Positions 1 to 4,909 of a stretch of 5,038 bases of DNA are shown here, one piece after another. The stretch lies in NCBI GenBank assembly GCA_010672185.1, contig JAAHHL010000618.1:1-5038 (forward strand), written 5' to 3'. Source of the stretch: Caldora sp. SIO3E6 (GTDB taxonomy: Bacteria > Cyanobacteriota > Cyanobacteriia > Cyanobacteriales > Coleofasciculaceae). The position numbers were made by a program, and so were the translations under genes. Within the stretch, counting starts at the first letter, position 1; every line of letters begins with the position of its first letter. The notes under the pieces are model-generated. The model was given only the letters and a program-made list of their open reading frames with translations, was not told where the DNA came from and searched no databases.

Positions 1-1
1 T

Positions 2-106
2 GCAGGAATCGCAATGCCTGACAATTTACTAGGTTTGCAGTGGCTACAAACACGGCGACTAGTAGTAGATTTTCCCTCAGGATTGCTGACATTGGGATCA
101 AGCTAA
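2..106 (+). CDS. C-terminal fragment of a probable retropepsin-like aspartyl protease (cut by window edge)
   Basis: Frame 2 is open from the window edge to a TAA at 104-106 and encodes 34 residues. The order is a short polar stretch, then DNLLGLQWLQ, then TRRLVVDFPSG and LLTLGSS. This resembles the last strands of bacterial retropepsin-like (clan AA) aspartyl proteases, which typically end with a D-x-LLG-x-x-x-L helix followed by a strand like LVVDFPxGxLTL. The catalytic D-T/S-G would lie upstream, outside the window, so activity cannot be judged. The gene converges on the TVP38-family gene, with a heptad repeat array between the two 3' ends. The fragment is short, so chance similarity is possible; I am fairly sure it is coding and less sure of the family. 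Confidence 0.5.
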   Translation, partial: AGIAMPDNLLGLQWLQTRRLVVDFPSGLLTLGSS

Positions 107-143
107 ATCAAAGGAAAGAAACTTTTTCAAATCCAATTCCCTT

Positions 144-262
144 ATTCCCAATTCCCAATTCCCAATTCCCAATTCCCAATTCCCAATTCCCAATTCCCAA
201 TTCCCAATTCCCAATTCCCAATTCCCTATTGCCTATTGCCTATTCCCTATTCCCTGTTGCCT
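144..262. repeat. Heptanucleotide tandem array, ATTCCCA unit (17 units)
   Basis: Eleven perfect head-to-tail copies of ATTCCCA occupy 144-220. They are followed by six variant units: ATTCCCT, ATTGCCT twice, ATTCCCT twice and GTTGCCT, ending at 262. The period is exactly 7 throughout. This matches the short tandemly repeated repetitive (STRR) sequences known from filamentous cyanobacteria. Read as the reverse complement the unit is TGGGAAT, the same unit as the array at 2959-3002. The unit has no stop codon in any of the six frames, so it creates spurious open frames. The array overlaps the last codons and the stop of the TVP38-family gene. Confidence 0.95.
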
Positions 263-969
263 TGTTTCTTCAGAGGGACTTGCTTCCTTGCTTCTCGTGC
301 TATAGCCTTCTGAGGAAACTGCCTTCGTCGTCGATACCAAGTTGCTCCACCCACTAGCATTCCCATCAAAGCTAGGGCACACATTAGGGGCAAGATGTTA
401 CCGCTTCTGAGAGCCTGCAAACCAGAGCCCATCATTACAAAGGGTAAAATACCTGGCACTGTGCCCAGAAGAGTACCCACAAAATAATCCCGGAAGCGTA
501 TAGAGGTTAAACCAGCGGCAAAATTGACTAACCCGTAGGGGATAATCGGTAACAGCCGAATAGCAAACATATAAAATAAGCCCCCTTGACGCATCTCCGC
601 ATCTATTGCTTCCCAACGCCCTGCTAACTTACTTGCCACCAAATCTCTTCCTACAGTGCGGGTAAAGGCAAAAGCCACTACCGCTGCCACTAACGCCGCA
701 AGACTTGTCCACAGAGTACCCCACCAAATGCCAAAAATAGCACCACCGCTAAGATTAAGTGGTGTTGAAGGCAAGATTAAGATTGTCCCCACCGTATACA
801 GGGTGATATAAATAATCGGAGTCCAAATGCCTGCTTGCTGGAGTAGAGTCTGCAATTGTTCTTGATCAATACCCCCCAGCAGATAAACCCCCAATCCTGT
901 GACGACGATGCAGAAAACGGTGAGCAGAAAAATGCTACTTTTAAAATTCAACACAATGGTTTTAATCAA
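247..969 (-). CDS. TVP38/TMEM64 family (VTT-domain, DedA-like) membrane protein
   Basis: The 240-residue protein is largely hydrophobic and should sit in the plasma or thylakoid membrane. Likely membrane segments lie near residues 12-33, 51-66, 77-102, 131-154, 163-187 and 191-211, followed by a basic tail starting with RRRR (213-216). The VTT/SNARE-associated domain is recognisable from SGGAIFG (74-80) and W83-G84, then R138-LLP-IIP-144, N149, AAG (151-153), R160-x-Y162, and GTLLGTVPG (165-173). These correspond to the conserved R-x-x-P and G-x-x-x-G-x-x-P features of the family. Family members are linked to lipid scrambling or membrane homeostasis; the substrate here is unknown. The start is TTG at 967-969: no in-frame ATG occurs back to the stop at 1033-1035, and a GAGGG lies 5 nt upstream. 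The next candidate would be GTG at codon 6. The last five codons and the TAG stop lie in the heptad array. holA is upstream on the same strand, 152 bp away, so co-transcription is possible. Confidence 0.88.
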   Translation of the reverse strand: MIKTIVLNFKSSIFLLTVFCIVVTGLGVYLLGGIDQEQLQTLLQQAGIWTPIIYITLYTVGTILILPSTPLNLSGGAIFGIWWGTLWTSLAALVAAVVAFAFTRTVGRDLVASKLAGRWEAIDAEMRQGGLFYMFAIRLLPIIPYGLVNFAAGLTSIRFRDYFVGTLLGTVPGILPFVMMGSGLQALRSGNILPLMCALALMGMLVGGATWYRRRRQFPQKAIAREARKQVPLKKQGNRE

Positions 970-974
970 CTCGA

Positions 975-979
975 CCCTC
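975..979 (-). promoter_or_regulatory. Shine-Dalgarno sequence that decides the TTG start of the TVP38-family gene
   Basis: On the minus strand GAGGG is followed by the 5-nt spacer TCGAG and then TTG. This good match and spacing are the main reason to accept TTG at 969 over the in-frame GTG at codon 6. Confidence 0.65.
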
Positions 980-1016
980 GTTAAGCCATTTTTGAAAATG
1001 ATTGTACCGGCAATGT

Positions 1017-1042
1017 GGTGCGTTACGCTGCGCTAACACACC
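1017..1042. repeat. Dispersed cyanobacterial-type palindrome
   Basis: The arms GGTGCGTTA (1017-1025) and TAACACACC (1034-1042) are complementary apart from one C/A mismatch, around the 8-base loop CGCTGCGC. Palindromes of this GTGCGTTA...TAACGCAC type are, from memory, common between genes in cyanobacterial genomes. It lies about 50 bp upstream of the TVP38-family start. It could form a hairpin in an RNA reading through from holA, but no T-run follows on either strand, so it is not called a terminator. Confidence 0.6.
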
Positions 1043-1077
1043 CTACGATAGGTACATTCTTTCGGGGGAAATCCACC

Positions 1078-1112
1078 TTACTTGTTACTCGTTACTCTTT
1101 ACTCGTTACTTC
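1078..1112. repeat. Heptanucleotide tandem array, TTACTNN unit (5 units)
   Basis: Five consecutive 7-base units read TTACTTG, TTACTCG, TTACTCT, TTACTCG and TTACTTC. On the holA coding strand they read as NNAGTAA units, beginning 9 bp after the holA stop. The unit is the reverse complement of the AAGTAAN unit at 4912-4974. In the holA sense it supplies a TAA in every frame. It is more diverged than the other arrays. Confidence 0.85.
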
Positions 1113-1121
1113 CCTAAGCTT

Positions 1122-2105
1122 TCAGCCACGGCAAATTTGGCAAAGCTCTATTACCTTAGTTTGTAGGGTAGCAAGAGGTTCTGCCCCGGTTTTGAGCTTA
1201 ACCTCTAACTCCAGCAGGACTGCTAAAGTTGAGATTAATTGCTCCAGTTTAAGAGATCTAACTTCTTTGGAGAGGAAGTAAATGCGTTTCGGGTTCCCCA
1301 CCTCCGCAGCAGTAGCAATTACCTTTTGATCCTTCTCTCCCTCACTAACCATCAGTTTTACCCACAACCAGGTGCGAAACTGTCCAATCAAAGTGGCAAC
1401 AATTCTCAAAGCAGGTTCATTTTTGTTAATCAAGTCAGCAACTAACTCCAATGCTTTGGCTCCATCTCCTTGACGAATTGCTGCTGCCAGTTGCAGACTA
1501 TTTTGAGTATTGGAGACTACCAAAGTAGCTACAAGACTCTCATCCAAGGAAGTCGAAGCATCCCCAGCATAGATTTGTAACTTTTCTAGCTCGTTAAACA
1601 ATTGCCTTGTCTGATTACCAACTGACTGGGCTAAAAGTTCCGTCGCCCCAGAAGTCAGCTTAACCCCAATTTCCCTAGAGCAAGATTTTACCCGTTGCAC
1701 TAGTTGTTCAGTCTTCCAAGGAGGGATGAGGGAAAATTCCTGAATATGAGCGTGCTTTTGTAGTAGTTTAGTAGATTTGAGCCTTCCATCCGGTCGATTA
1801 CGAGTTGTCAGTAGCAAAACTGACTCCTCAGGAATCTGCGGTAGAGTACGATTTAGTTCTGCTAGCAAGTTTTCTGAACATTGCTGACATAGGGTTGTAT
1901 CCACTAACCAAACTAGACGCCCACCCATGCCAAAGGGTGGAGTCATCGCTTGATTGAGCGCCTGAATAACAGCGTCTGGTTGTTCGGAGGGAATTTTGTC
2001 ATAGTTAAAGCTAATCCAACTCGGATCAAGTACTGACTCACGCAATTTGTTGACAGCTTGGGCTATGGCAAAGTCATCTTCTCCCCAATAGAGGTAAATT
2101 GTCAT
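1122..2105 (-). CDS. holA: DNA polymerase III subunit delta
   Basis: The delta subunit is the wrench of the clamp-loader complex: it binds the beta sliding clamp and opens it for loading at primed sites. The 327 residues match the usual length (about 320-345). The N-terminal AAA+-like region starts YLYWGEDDF (4-12) and has the PPFGMGGRLVWL segment (56-67), then PEESVLLL and the PDGRLKSTKLLQKHA segment (105-119). The middle domain shows LLAQSVGNQTRQLFNELEKLQ (157-177), a typical delta pattern of G followed by N-E-x-x-K-L. The C-terminal collar domain includes IRQGDGAKALEL (210-221), an L-I-x-x-F/Q-R segment around 239-244, and LELEVKLKTG (298-307), a variant of the L-x-x-x-D-x-x-L-K-T-G end motif. 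The ATG at 2103-2105 has no convincing Shine-Dalgarno sequence ahead of it. The gene is divergent from the 2H phosphoesterase, with 26 bp between starts. Confidence 0.93.
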   Translation of the reverse strand: MTIYLYWGEDDFAIAQAVNKLRESVLDPSWISFNYDKIPSEQPDAVIQALNQAMTPPFGMGGRLVWLVDTTLCQQCSENLLAELNRTLPQIPEESVLLLTTRNRPDGRLKSTKLLQKHAHIQEFSLIPPWKTEQLVQRVKSCSREIGVKLTSGATELLAQSVGNQTRQLFNELEKLQIYAGDASTSLDESLVATLVVSNTQNSLQLAAAIRQGDGAKALELVADLINKNEPALRIVATLIGQFRTWLWVKLMVSEGEKDQKVIATAAEVGNPKRIYFLSKEVRSLKLEQLISTLAVLLELEVKLKTGAEPLATLQTKVIELCQICRG

Positions 2106-2118
2106 AAGAACTATAAAC

Positions 2119-2124
2119 GAGGGG
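2119..2124 (+). promoter_or_regulatory. Shine-Dalgarno sequence that decides the TTG start of the 2H phosphoesterase gene
   Basis: GAGGGG lies 7 nt before TTG at 2132. The frame is closed upstream by TAA at 2114-2116 and has no in-frame ATG for well over 100 codons downstream, so TTG is the only sensible start. The site lies inside the 26-bp gap to the divergent holA start. Confidence 0.75.
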
Positions 2125-2131
2125 ATCGAGA

Positions 2132-2920
2132 TTGGACGATACTTATCAAACTTATCTCAATCGAGTAGCGCGGCTACTCCAACCAACTGCCTATCAGTCT
2201 CAGTTGCAGCATATCTACGAGTCACCTAAATTCCAGCCTCTGCCAGATGGCACTAGAGGGGCAGCACCTTTTCCTGGCTATACGGTAATTACACCACCTT
2301 GGGAAGAGGATTTGGAGAATTCGCAGTTCTACAACTGTTTAAAGGAGTTACAGCAACAGCTGTTGCAGCAACTAGACCCCGGTTTAATCGTAACAGTACC
2401 TCCCGATAGTTTTCATTTAACCTTAGCAGACTTGATTTGGGAGAATGCTTATCGTGAACGCCAAGCAGAAAATCCGGAGTATGAGGAGCAACTACAACAG
2501 CAGATAGCTGAAAGCTTTCACAAGTATCAGCTCTCAAAGCCTAGCGGCAATCCTATTAGCTGGCAGTTATTAGGTTTAATGGTAATGCCCAGAGCTATTG
2601 CTGTGTGTTTGGCTCCCAATAATGAAGACTCCTACGAACAGATTAAGCGATTTCGTCGGTCAATTTATCAAAATCGTGGTTTGATTGGTTTGGGAGTGCA
2701 ACAGCAGTATCACTTAACTGCCCATGTCACCCTAGGATATTTTGGTGCAATTCCACCAAACCTAGAACGCGATCGCCTGAGCACTATGTTATCAGAATTG
2801 AACATTCAAGCCTTACCCCAAGAAGCGATCGCTTTGACTATTCGACGGGCAGAATTGCGGAAGTTTGACGACATGACGCGCTACTATCGGGAACCTGAAT
2901 GGCCAATATTGGAGTTTTAA
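2132..2920 (+). CDS. DUF1868 / PF08975-type 2H phosphoesterase superfamily protein
   Basis: The 262-residue protein has two H-x-T motifs in hydrophobic settings, the hallmark of 2H phosphoesterases: FHLTL (H95, T97) and AHVTLGYF (H198, T200), about 100 residues apart. In this superfamily both histidines line one active site that cleaves phosphodiester or cyclic phosphate bonds in RNA or nucleotide substrates. The N-terminal part (PFPGYTVITPPW, 46-57) and the closing EPEWPILEF (254-262) fit my memory of cyanobacterial DUF1868 proteins. Nothing suggests a signal peptide or membrane segment, so it should be cytosolic. A Gln-rich stretch (74-80, 120-124) is part of predicted helices. The TTG start is supported by GAGGGG 7 nt upstream. 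Two HIP1 sites lie in the 3' part. The substrate is unknown, and the head-to-head arrangement with holA does not prove a shared function. Confidence 0.8.
   Translation: MDDTYQTYLNRVARLLQPTAYQSQLQHIYESPKFQPLPDGTRGAAPFPGYTVITPPWEEDLENSQFYNCLKELQQQLLQQLDPGLIVTVPPDSFHLTLADLIWENAYRERQAENPEYEEQLQQQIAESFHKYQLSKPSGNPISWQLLGLMVMPRAIAVCLAPNNEDSYEQIKRFRRSIYQNRGLIGLGVQQQYHLTAHVTLGYFGAIPPNLERDRLSTMLSELNIQALPQEAIALTIRRAELRKFDDMTRYYREPEWPILEF
2769..2776. repeat. HIP1 octamer GCGATCGC
   Basis: A perfect GCGATCGC palindrome, the highly iterated palindrome of cyanobacterial genomes, lies in the 2H phosphoesterase gene. It supports the host assignment. Confidence 0.9.
2825..2832. repeat. HIP1 octamer GCGATCGC
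   Basis: This is the second perfect HIP1 site, 48 bp after the previous one and in the same gene, where it encodes part of EAIAL. Confidence 0.9.
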
Positions 2921-2958
2921 GATCAAATGATTTTAATTAATAAGTATCTGAAGACGCA

Positions 2959-3002
2959 GGGAATGGGGAATTGGGAATGGGGAATTGGGAATGGGGAATG
3001 GG
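2959..3002. repeat. Heptanucleotide tandem array, GGGAATG/GGGAATT unit (6 units plus GG)
   Basis: Six 7-base units run GGGAATG, GGGAATT, GGGAATG, GGGAATT, GGGAATG, GGGAATG and end with GG. The unit is the reverse complement of the ATTCCCA array at 144-220, up to one variable base. It begins 38 bp after the stop of the 2H phosphoesterase gene, purine-rich on that gene's coding strand. The G-runs of three to four spaced by AATT/AAT are notable. Confidence 0.95.
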
Positions 3003-3034
3003 ATAAAATTCCAAGTCGAAAAAGAAGATAAGAA

Positions 3035-3141
3035 ATACCTGTAGGGGCGTAGCATTTGGGCGACAATTTAAGTACATAGACCCAAGTGTATCTATCCAAA
3101 TGCTACGCCCAATCCCCTGCGGCTTAAATCATCTCAGGTAT
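3035..3141. repeat. 107-bp palindromic element with terminal and internal inverted repeats (MITE-like)
   Basis: The ends are ATACCTG (3035-3041) and its complement CAGGTAT (3135-3141). Inside is a perfect 15-bp inverted repeat, GGGCGTAGCATTTGG (3045-3059) with CCAAATGCTACGCCC (3096-3110). A small inner pair ATAGA/TCTAT (3076-3080 and 3091-3095) can extend the fold. The right arm carries about 20 extra bases between its outer and inner stems. From memory, stems of the GTAGGGGCGTAGCATTTGG kind recur between genes in Nostoc-like genomes. No open frame is present, so it would be a non-autonomous or purely structural repeat. It lacks a T-tract for termination. Confidence 0.75.
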
Positions 3142-3223
3142 AGTTTTTAATCAGTTCATTGTTCTGATAAGTAAGATCAGGACAACACCAAATGCAGCAA
3201 ACCTTTACTTGTCAATCTTTTCC

Positions 3224-3258
3224 CTTCTGCCCTCTGCCTTTTGCCTTCTGCCCTTTGC
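3224..3258. repeat. Heptanucleotide tandem array, CYTYTGC unit (5 units)
   Basis: Five 7-base units read CTTCTGC, CCTCTGC, CTTTTGC, CTTCTGC and CCTTTGC, preceded by a decayed CTTTTCC. The array ends 7 bp before the ATG of the OLD-like gene. It is stop-free in that frame, so it extends the open frame back to a TTG at 3209 and adds 19 codons of low-complexity SLLPSAFCLLPF type. That extension is not believed to be part of the protein. Confidence 0.88.
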
Positions 3259-3265
3259 TATTAAC

Positions 3266-4909
3266 ATGTACCTTTCCCAGTTTCGACTTTTTCACTACAA
3301 ATCTTTCTTTGACTCTGAGTTGCTGGAATTTAAACCCGGTATCAATATTATTGTTGGGCAGAATAATTCAGGTAAAACGGCACTATTGGAAGCACTGACA
3401 CTTAGTTTTACCAATGAACCACATCGGAGTCTTCAAACTTTACCTACTACTTCATCAAGAATTAGGGATGAATCTAGGGCGGAAATTGTATTAACAACCA
3501 CAACATCAGAACTGCTTATTTTATTAGAGCAGATTGAGCAATCACTCCACCTTCCTTTATCAAATAATCCTGACTTTAAGGCAGAACATGTTTTGTCTAC
3601 ATTCAATGAATGGCTACATCAAAATACTTCCACAAAAATTTGTTTGTCAATACCTCCCAAAAATGGTAAAATGAGCTATGTAGACATAGATAAATTAACA
3701 CCACTATATGAAAATTTAACACCGCTATATGAAAATTTAACTTTTGGACTATATAATACTGAAAAAACTAAAAATAAGCAAGGCTATTATGAATGTATTA
3801 ATATCATAATAGATAAGAATACATCTATAAAGTCTAATCTTTCCAGATTATCTTGTCATTGGTCTAATACTATTCCCATTAAAATATTCAGTTTTTTTAG
3901 AGCAAAGCGCATATACCGTTTCTACGCAGAGCGCCTAAATGTTGGTTGTTGCCCTTTCGGAGATAGTTCAGTTCTCAAACCAGATGCATCTAATTTACCT
4001 GAAGTTCTTAACGCTTTACAGGGAAGCAATCCAGAACGCTTTAATAGATTTAACCAATATGTATCGGTTATTTTTCCACAAGTTACAAGAATTGCTATCC
4101 TAACCTCTAATTCAATGTTTGAAATTAGGGTTTGGTCAGTAGACCCTAAAACAGAGAGAGATGACTTATCATTTCCACTGTCAGCATGTGGCACTGGAAT
4201 TGGTCAAGTGTTGGCTATTCTGTATATTGTACTGACCTCAAATGAACCGCGAACTATCATCATTGATGAACCCCAGTCATTTTTACATCCAGGAGCAGCT
4301 AAGAAATTAATTGGGATTCTCAGAGAATTTCCACAGCACCAATATTTTATTGCTACTCATTCACCCATGATTATTGCTGCGGCCAATCCCTCTACTATTG
4401 TGAAGCTTGGATATGAGGATGGAGAAACTAAAACATCGGTGATGAACTCAGAAGATATCAACGAACAGCGCTCTCTTTTAACTGAACTCGGAGTTAGCCT
4501 ATCTGATATCTTTGGTGCTGACAACATTCTCTGGGTAGAAGGAGCAACAGAACAGGAATGCTTTCCACTGATATTAGAGAAAGTAGCAAATAAACCTTTG
4601 AGGGGCACTCAAATTATTGCCATGAAGAATACTGGCGATTTAGAAGGCAAACGCGCTCACATCATCTTTGATATCTATGACAAGCTCAGTGGAAGTAAAA
4701 GTTTGTTGCCACCGACTATTGGCTTTGTCTTTGACAGAGAACAAAGATCAGAACAAGAAATGAAAGATTTGCAGAAAAGATGTTCTAATCCGGTTGAATT
4801 TCTTCCTAGACGTATGTACGAAAATTATCTGCTTCATCCAGAGGCGATCGCAGCCGTTATCAATAAAGAAGATAAATATCGAGAAGTGTCCCTAACTAGG
4901 GTCTGCTGA
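3266..4909 (+). CDS. OLD-like ATPase-TOPRIM protein (putative defence nuclease), 3' end probably truncated
   Basis: The frame encodes 547 residues from ATG 3266, where the family-like opening MYLSQFRLFHYKSF begins; the longer frame from TTG 3209 is heptad-repeat sequence. The ABC-type ATPase has Walker A GQNNSGKT (31-38), a signature-like SACGTGIGQ (306-314), Walker B with D334-E335 in IIIDEPQ, and an H-loop ATHSP (H365). A TOPRIM-like domain follows with WVEG (E425) and FDRE (D490, E492), so the acidic pair is D-x-E. RRMYENYLLHP comes next; a similar ENYL is seen in DUF4435-type TOPRIMs, an alternative relation. OLD proteins such as P2 Old and GajA are ATP-regulated nucleases, several acting against phage. 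Residues 144-164 contain three tandem 7-residue copies. The frame stops soon after ENYL with SLTRVC, where sequence resembling a mobile-element end begins, so a C-terminal segment is probably lost. No Shine-Dalgarno sequence precedes the ATG. No helicase or other partner gene is visible. Confidence 0.82.
   Translation: MYLSQFRLFHYKSFFDSELLEFKPGINIIVGQNNSGKTALLEALTLSFTNEPHRSLQTLPTTSSRIRDESRAEIVLTTTTSELLILLEQIEQSLHLPLSNNPDFKAEHVLSTFNEWLHQNTSTKICLSIPPKNGKMSYVDIDKLTPLYENLTPLYENLTFGLYNTEKTKNKQGYYECINIIIDKNTSIKSNLSRLSCHWSNTIPIKIFSFFRAKRIYRFYAERLNVGCCPFGDSSVLKPDASNLPEVLNALQGSNPERFNRFNQYVSVIFPQVTRIAILTSNSMFEIRVWSVDPKTERDDLSFPLSACGTGIGQVLAILYIVLTSNEPRTIIIDEPQSFLHPGAAKKLIGILREFPQHQYFIATHSPMIIAAANPSTIVKLGYEDGETKTSVMNSEDINEQRSLLTELGVSLSDIFGADNILWVEGATEQECFPLILEKVANKPLRGTQIIAMKNTGDLEGKRAHIIFDIYDKLSGSKSLLPPTIGFVFDREQRSEQEMKDLQKRCSNPVEFLPRRMYENYLLHPEAIAAVINKEDKYREVSLTRVC
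3695..3757 (+). repeat. In-frame 21-bp tandem repeat (3 units) inside the OLD-like gene
   Basis: Units 1 (3695-3715) and 2 (3716-3736) differ at one base, A3703 against G3724, a synonymous proline codon change. Both encode LTPLYEN. Unit 3 (3737-3757) is decayed and encodes LTFGLYN. The repeat lies between Walker A and the ATPase signature, in a very AT-rich section (27 G/C of 120 bases at 3721-3840). Confidence 0.9.
4844..4851. repeat. HIP1 octamer GCGATCGC
   Basis: This is the third perfect HIP1 site, near the 3' end of the OLD-like gene, where it encodes part of EAIAA. Its presence suggests this part of the gene has resided in cyanobacterial genomes for some time. Confidence 0.9.

Larger units (their letters stand above)
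2921..3265. other. Gene-free interval of 345 bp made largely of repeats
   Basis: Between the 2H phosphoesterase stop and the OLD-like start I see no coding frame with protein-like content. The interval holds a GGGAATN heptad array (2959-3002), a 107-bp palindromic element (3035-3141) and a CYTYTGC heptad array (3224-3258). The remaining unique DNA (3142-3223) must contain the promoter of the OLD-like gene if that gene is expressed independently. No -35/-10 pair with proper spacing stands out; TATAGT at 3139-3144 lacks a partner. No intrinsic terminator with a T-run follows the phosphoesterase gene. Confidence 0.7.

Noticed and set aside
144..262. CRISPR-like array
   Set aside because: The units are 7 bp head to tail with no spacers and no cas genes nearby, so this is an STRR-type array.
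40..357. Open frame on + with repeated FPIPNSQ peptides
   Set aside because: It exists because the ATTCCCA array has no stop codon in any frame; the rest is antisense to the TVP38-family gene. Its low-complexity peptide is a direct translation of the heptads.
398..616. Minus-strand frame of 72 codons
   Set aside because: It overlaps the well-supported VTT-domain gene on the same strand in another frame and shows no family features.
1015..1445. Plus-strand frames opposite the 3' part of holA
   Set aside because: They are antisense to holA and partly made of the palindrome and heptad array; no protein-like pattern.
2109..2117. -10-like boxes in the 26-bp divergent gap (TATAAA on +, TATAGT on -)
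   Set aside because: The implied start sites would fall on the Shine-Dalgarno sequence of the + gene or at the ATG of holA, and no -35 partner was established; likely AT-rich coincidence.
2289..2537. Minus-strand frame of 82 codons
   Set aside because: Antisense shadow of the 2H phosphoesterase gene, with no motif or ribosome binding site.
2918..2942. Terminator after the 2H phosphoesterase gene
   Set aside because: Only a weak 3-bp stem (ATC/GAT) with AT-rich flanks is present; too weak to call.
3139..3144. TATAGT as a -10 box for the OLD-like gene
   Set aside because: No -35 element at suitable spacing, and it overlaps the end of the palindromic element.
3192..3398. Plus-strand frame overlapping the OLD-like start
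   Set aside because: Its first half is heptad repeat and its second half is the OLD-like gene in another frame.
3922..4608. Two minus-strand frames inside the OLD-like gene
   Set aside because: Antisense shadows of a gene whose own frame carries all expected motifs.
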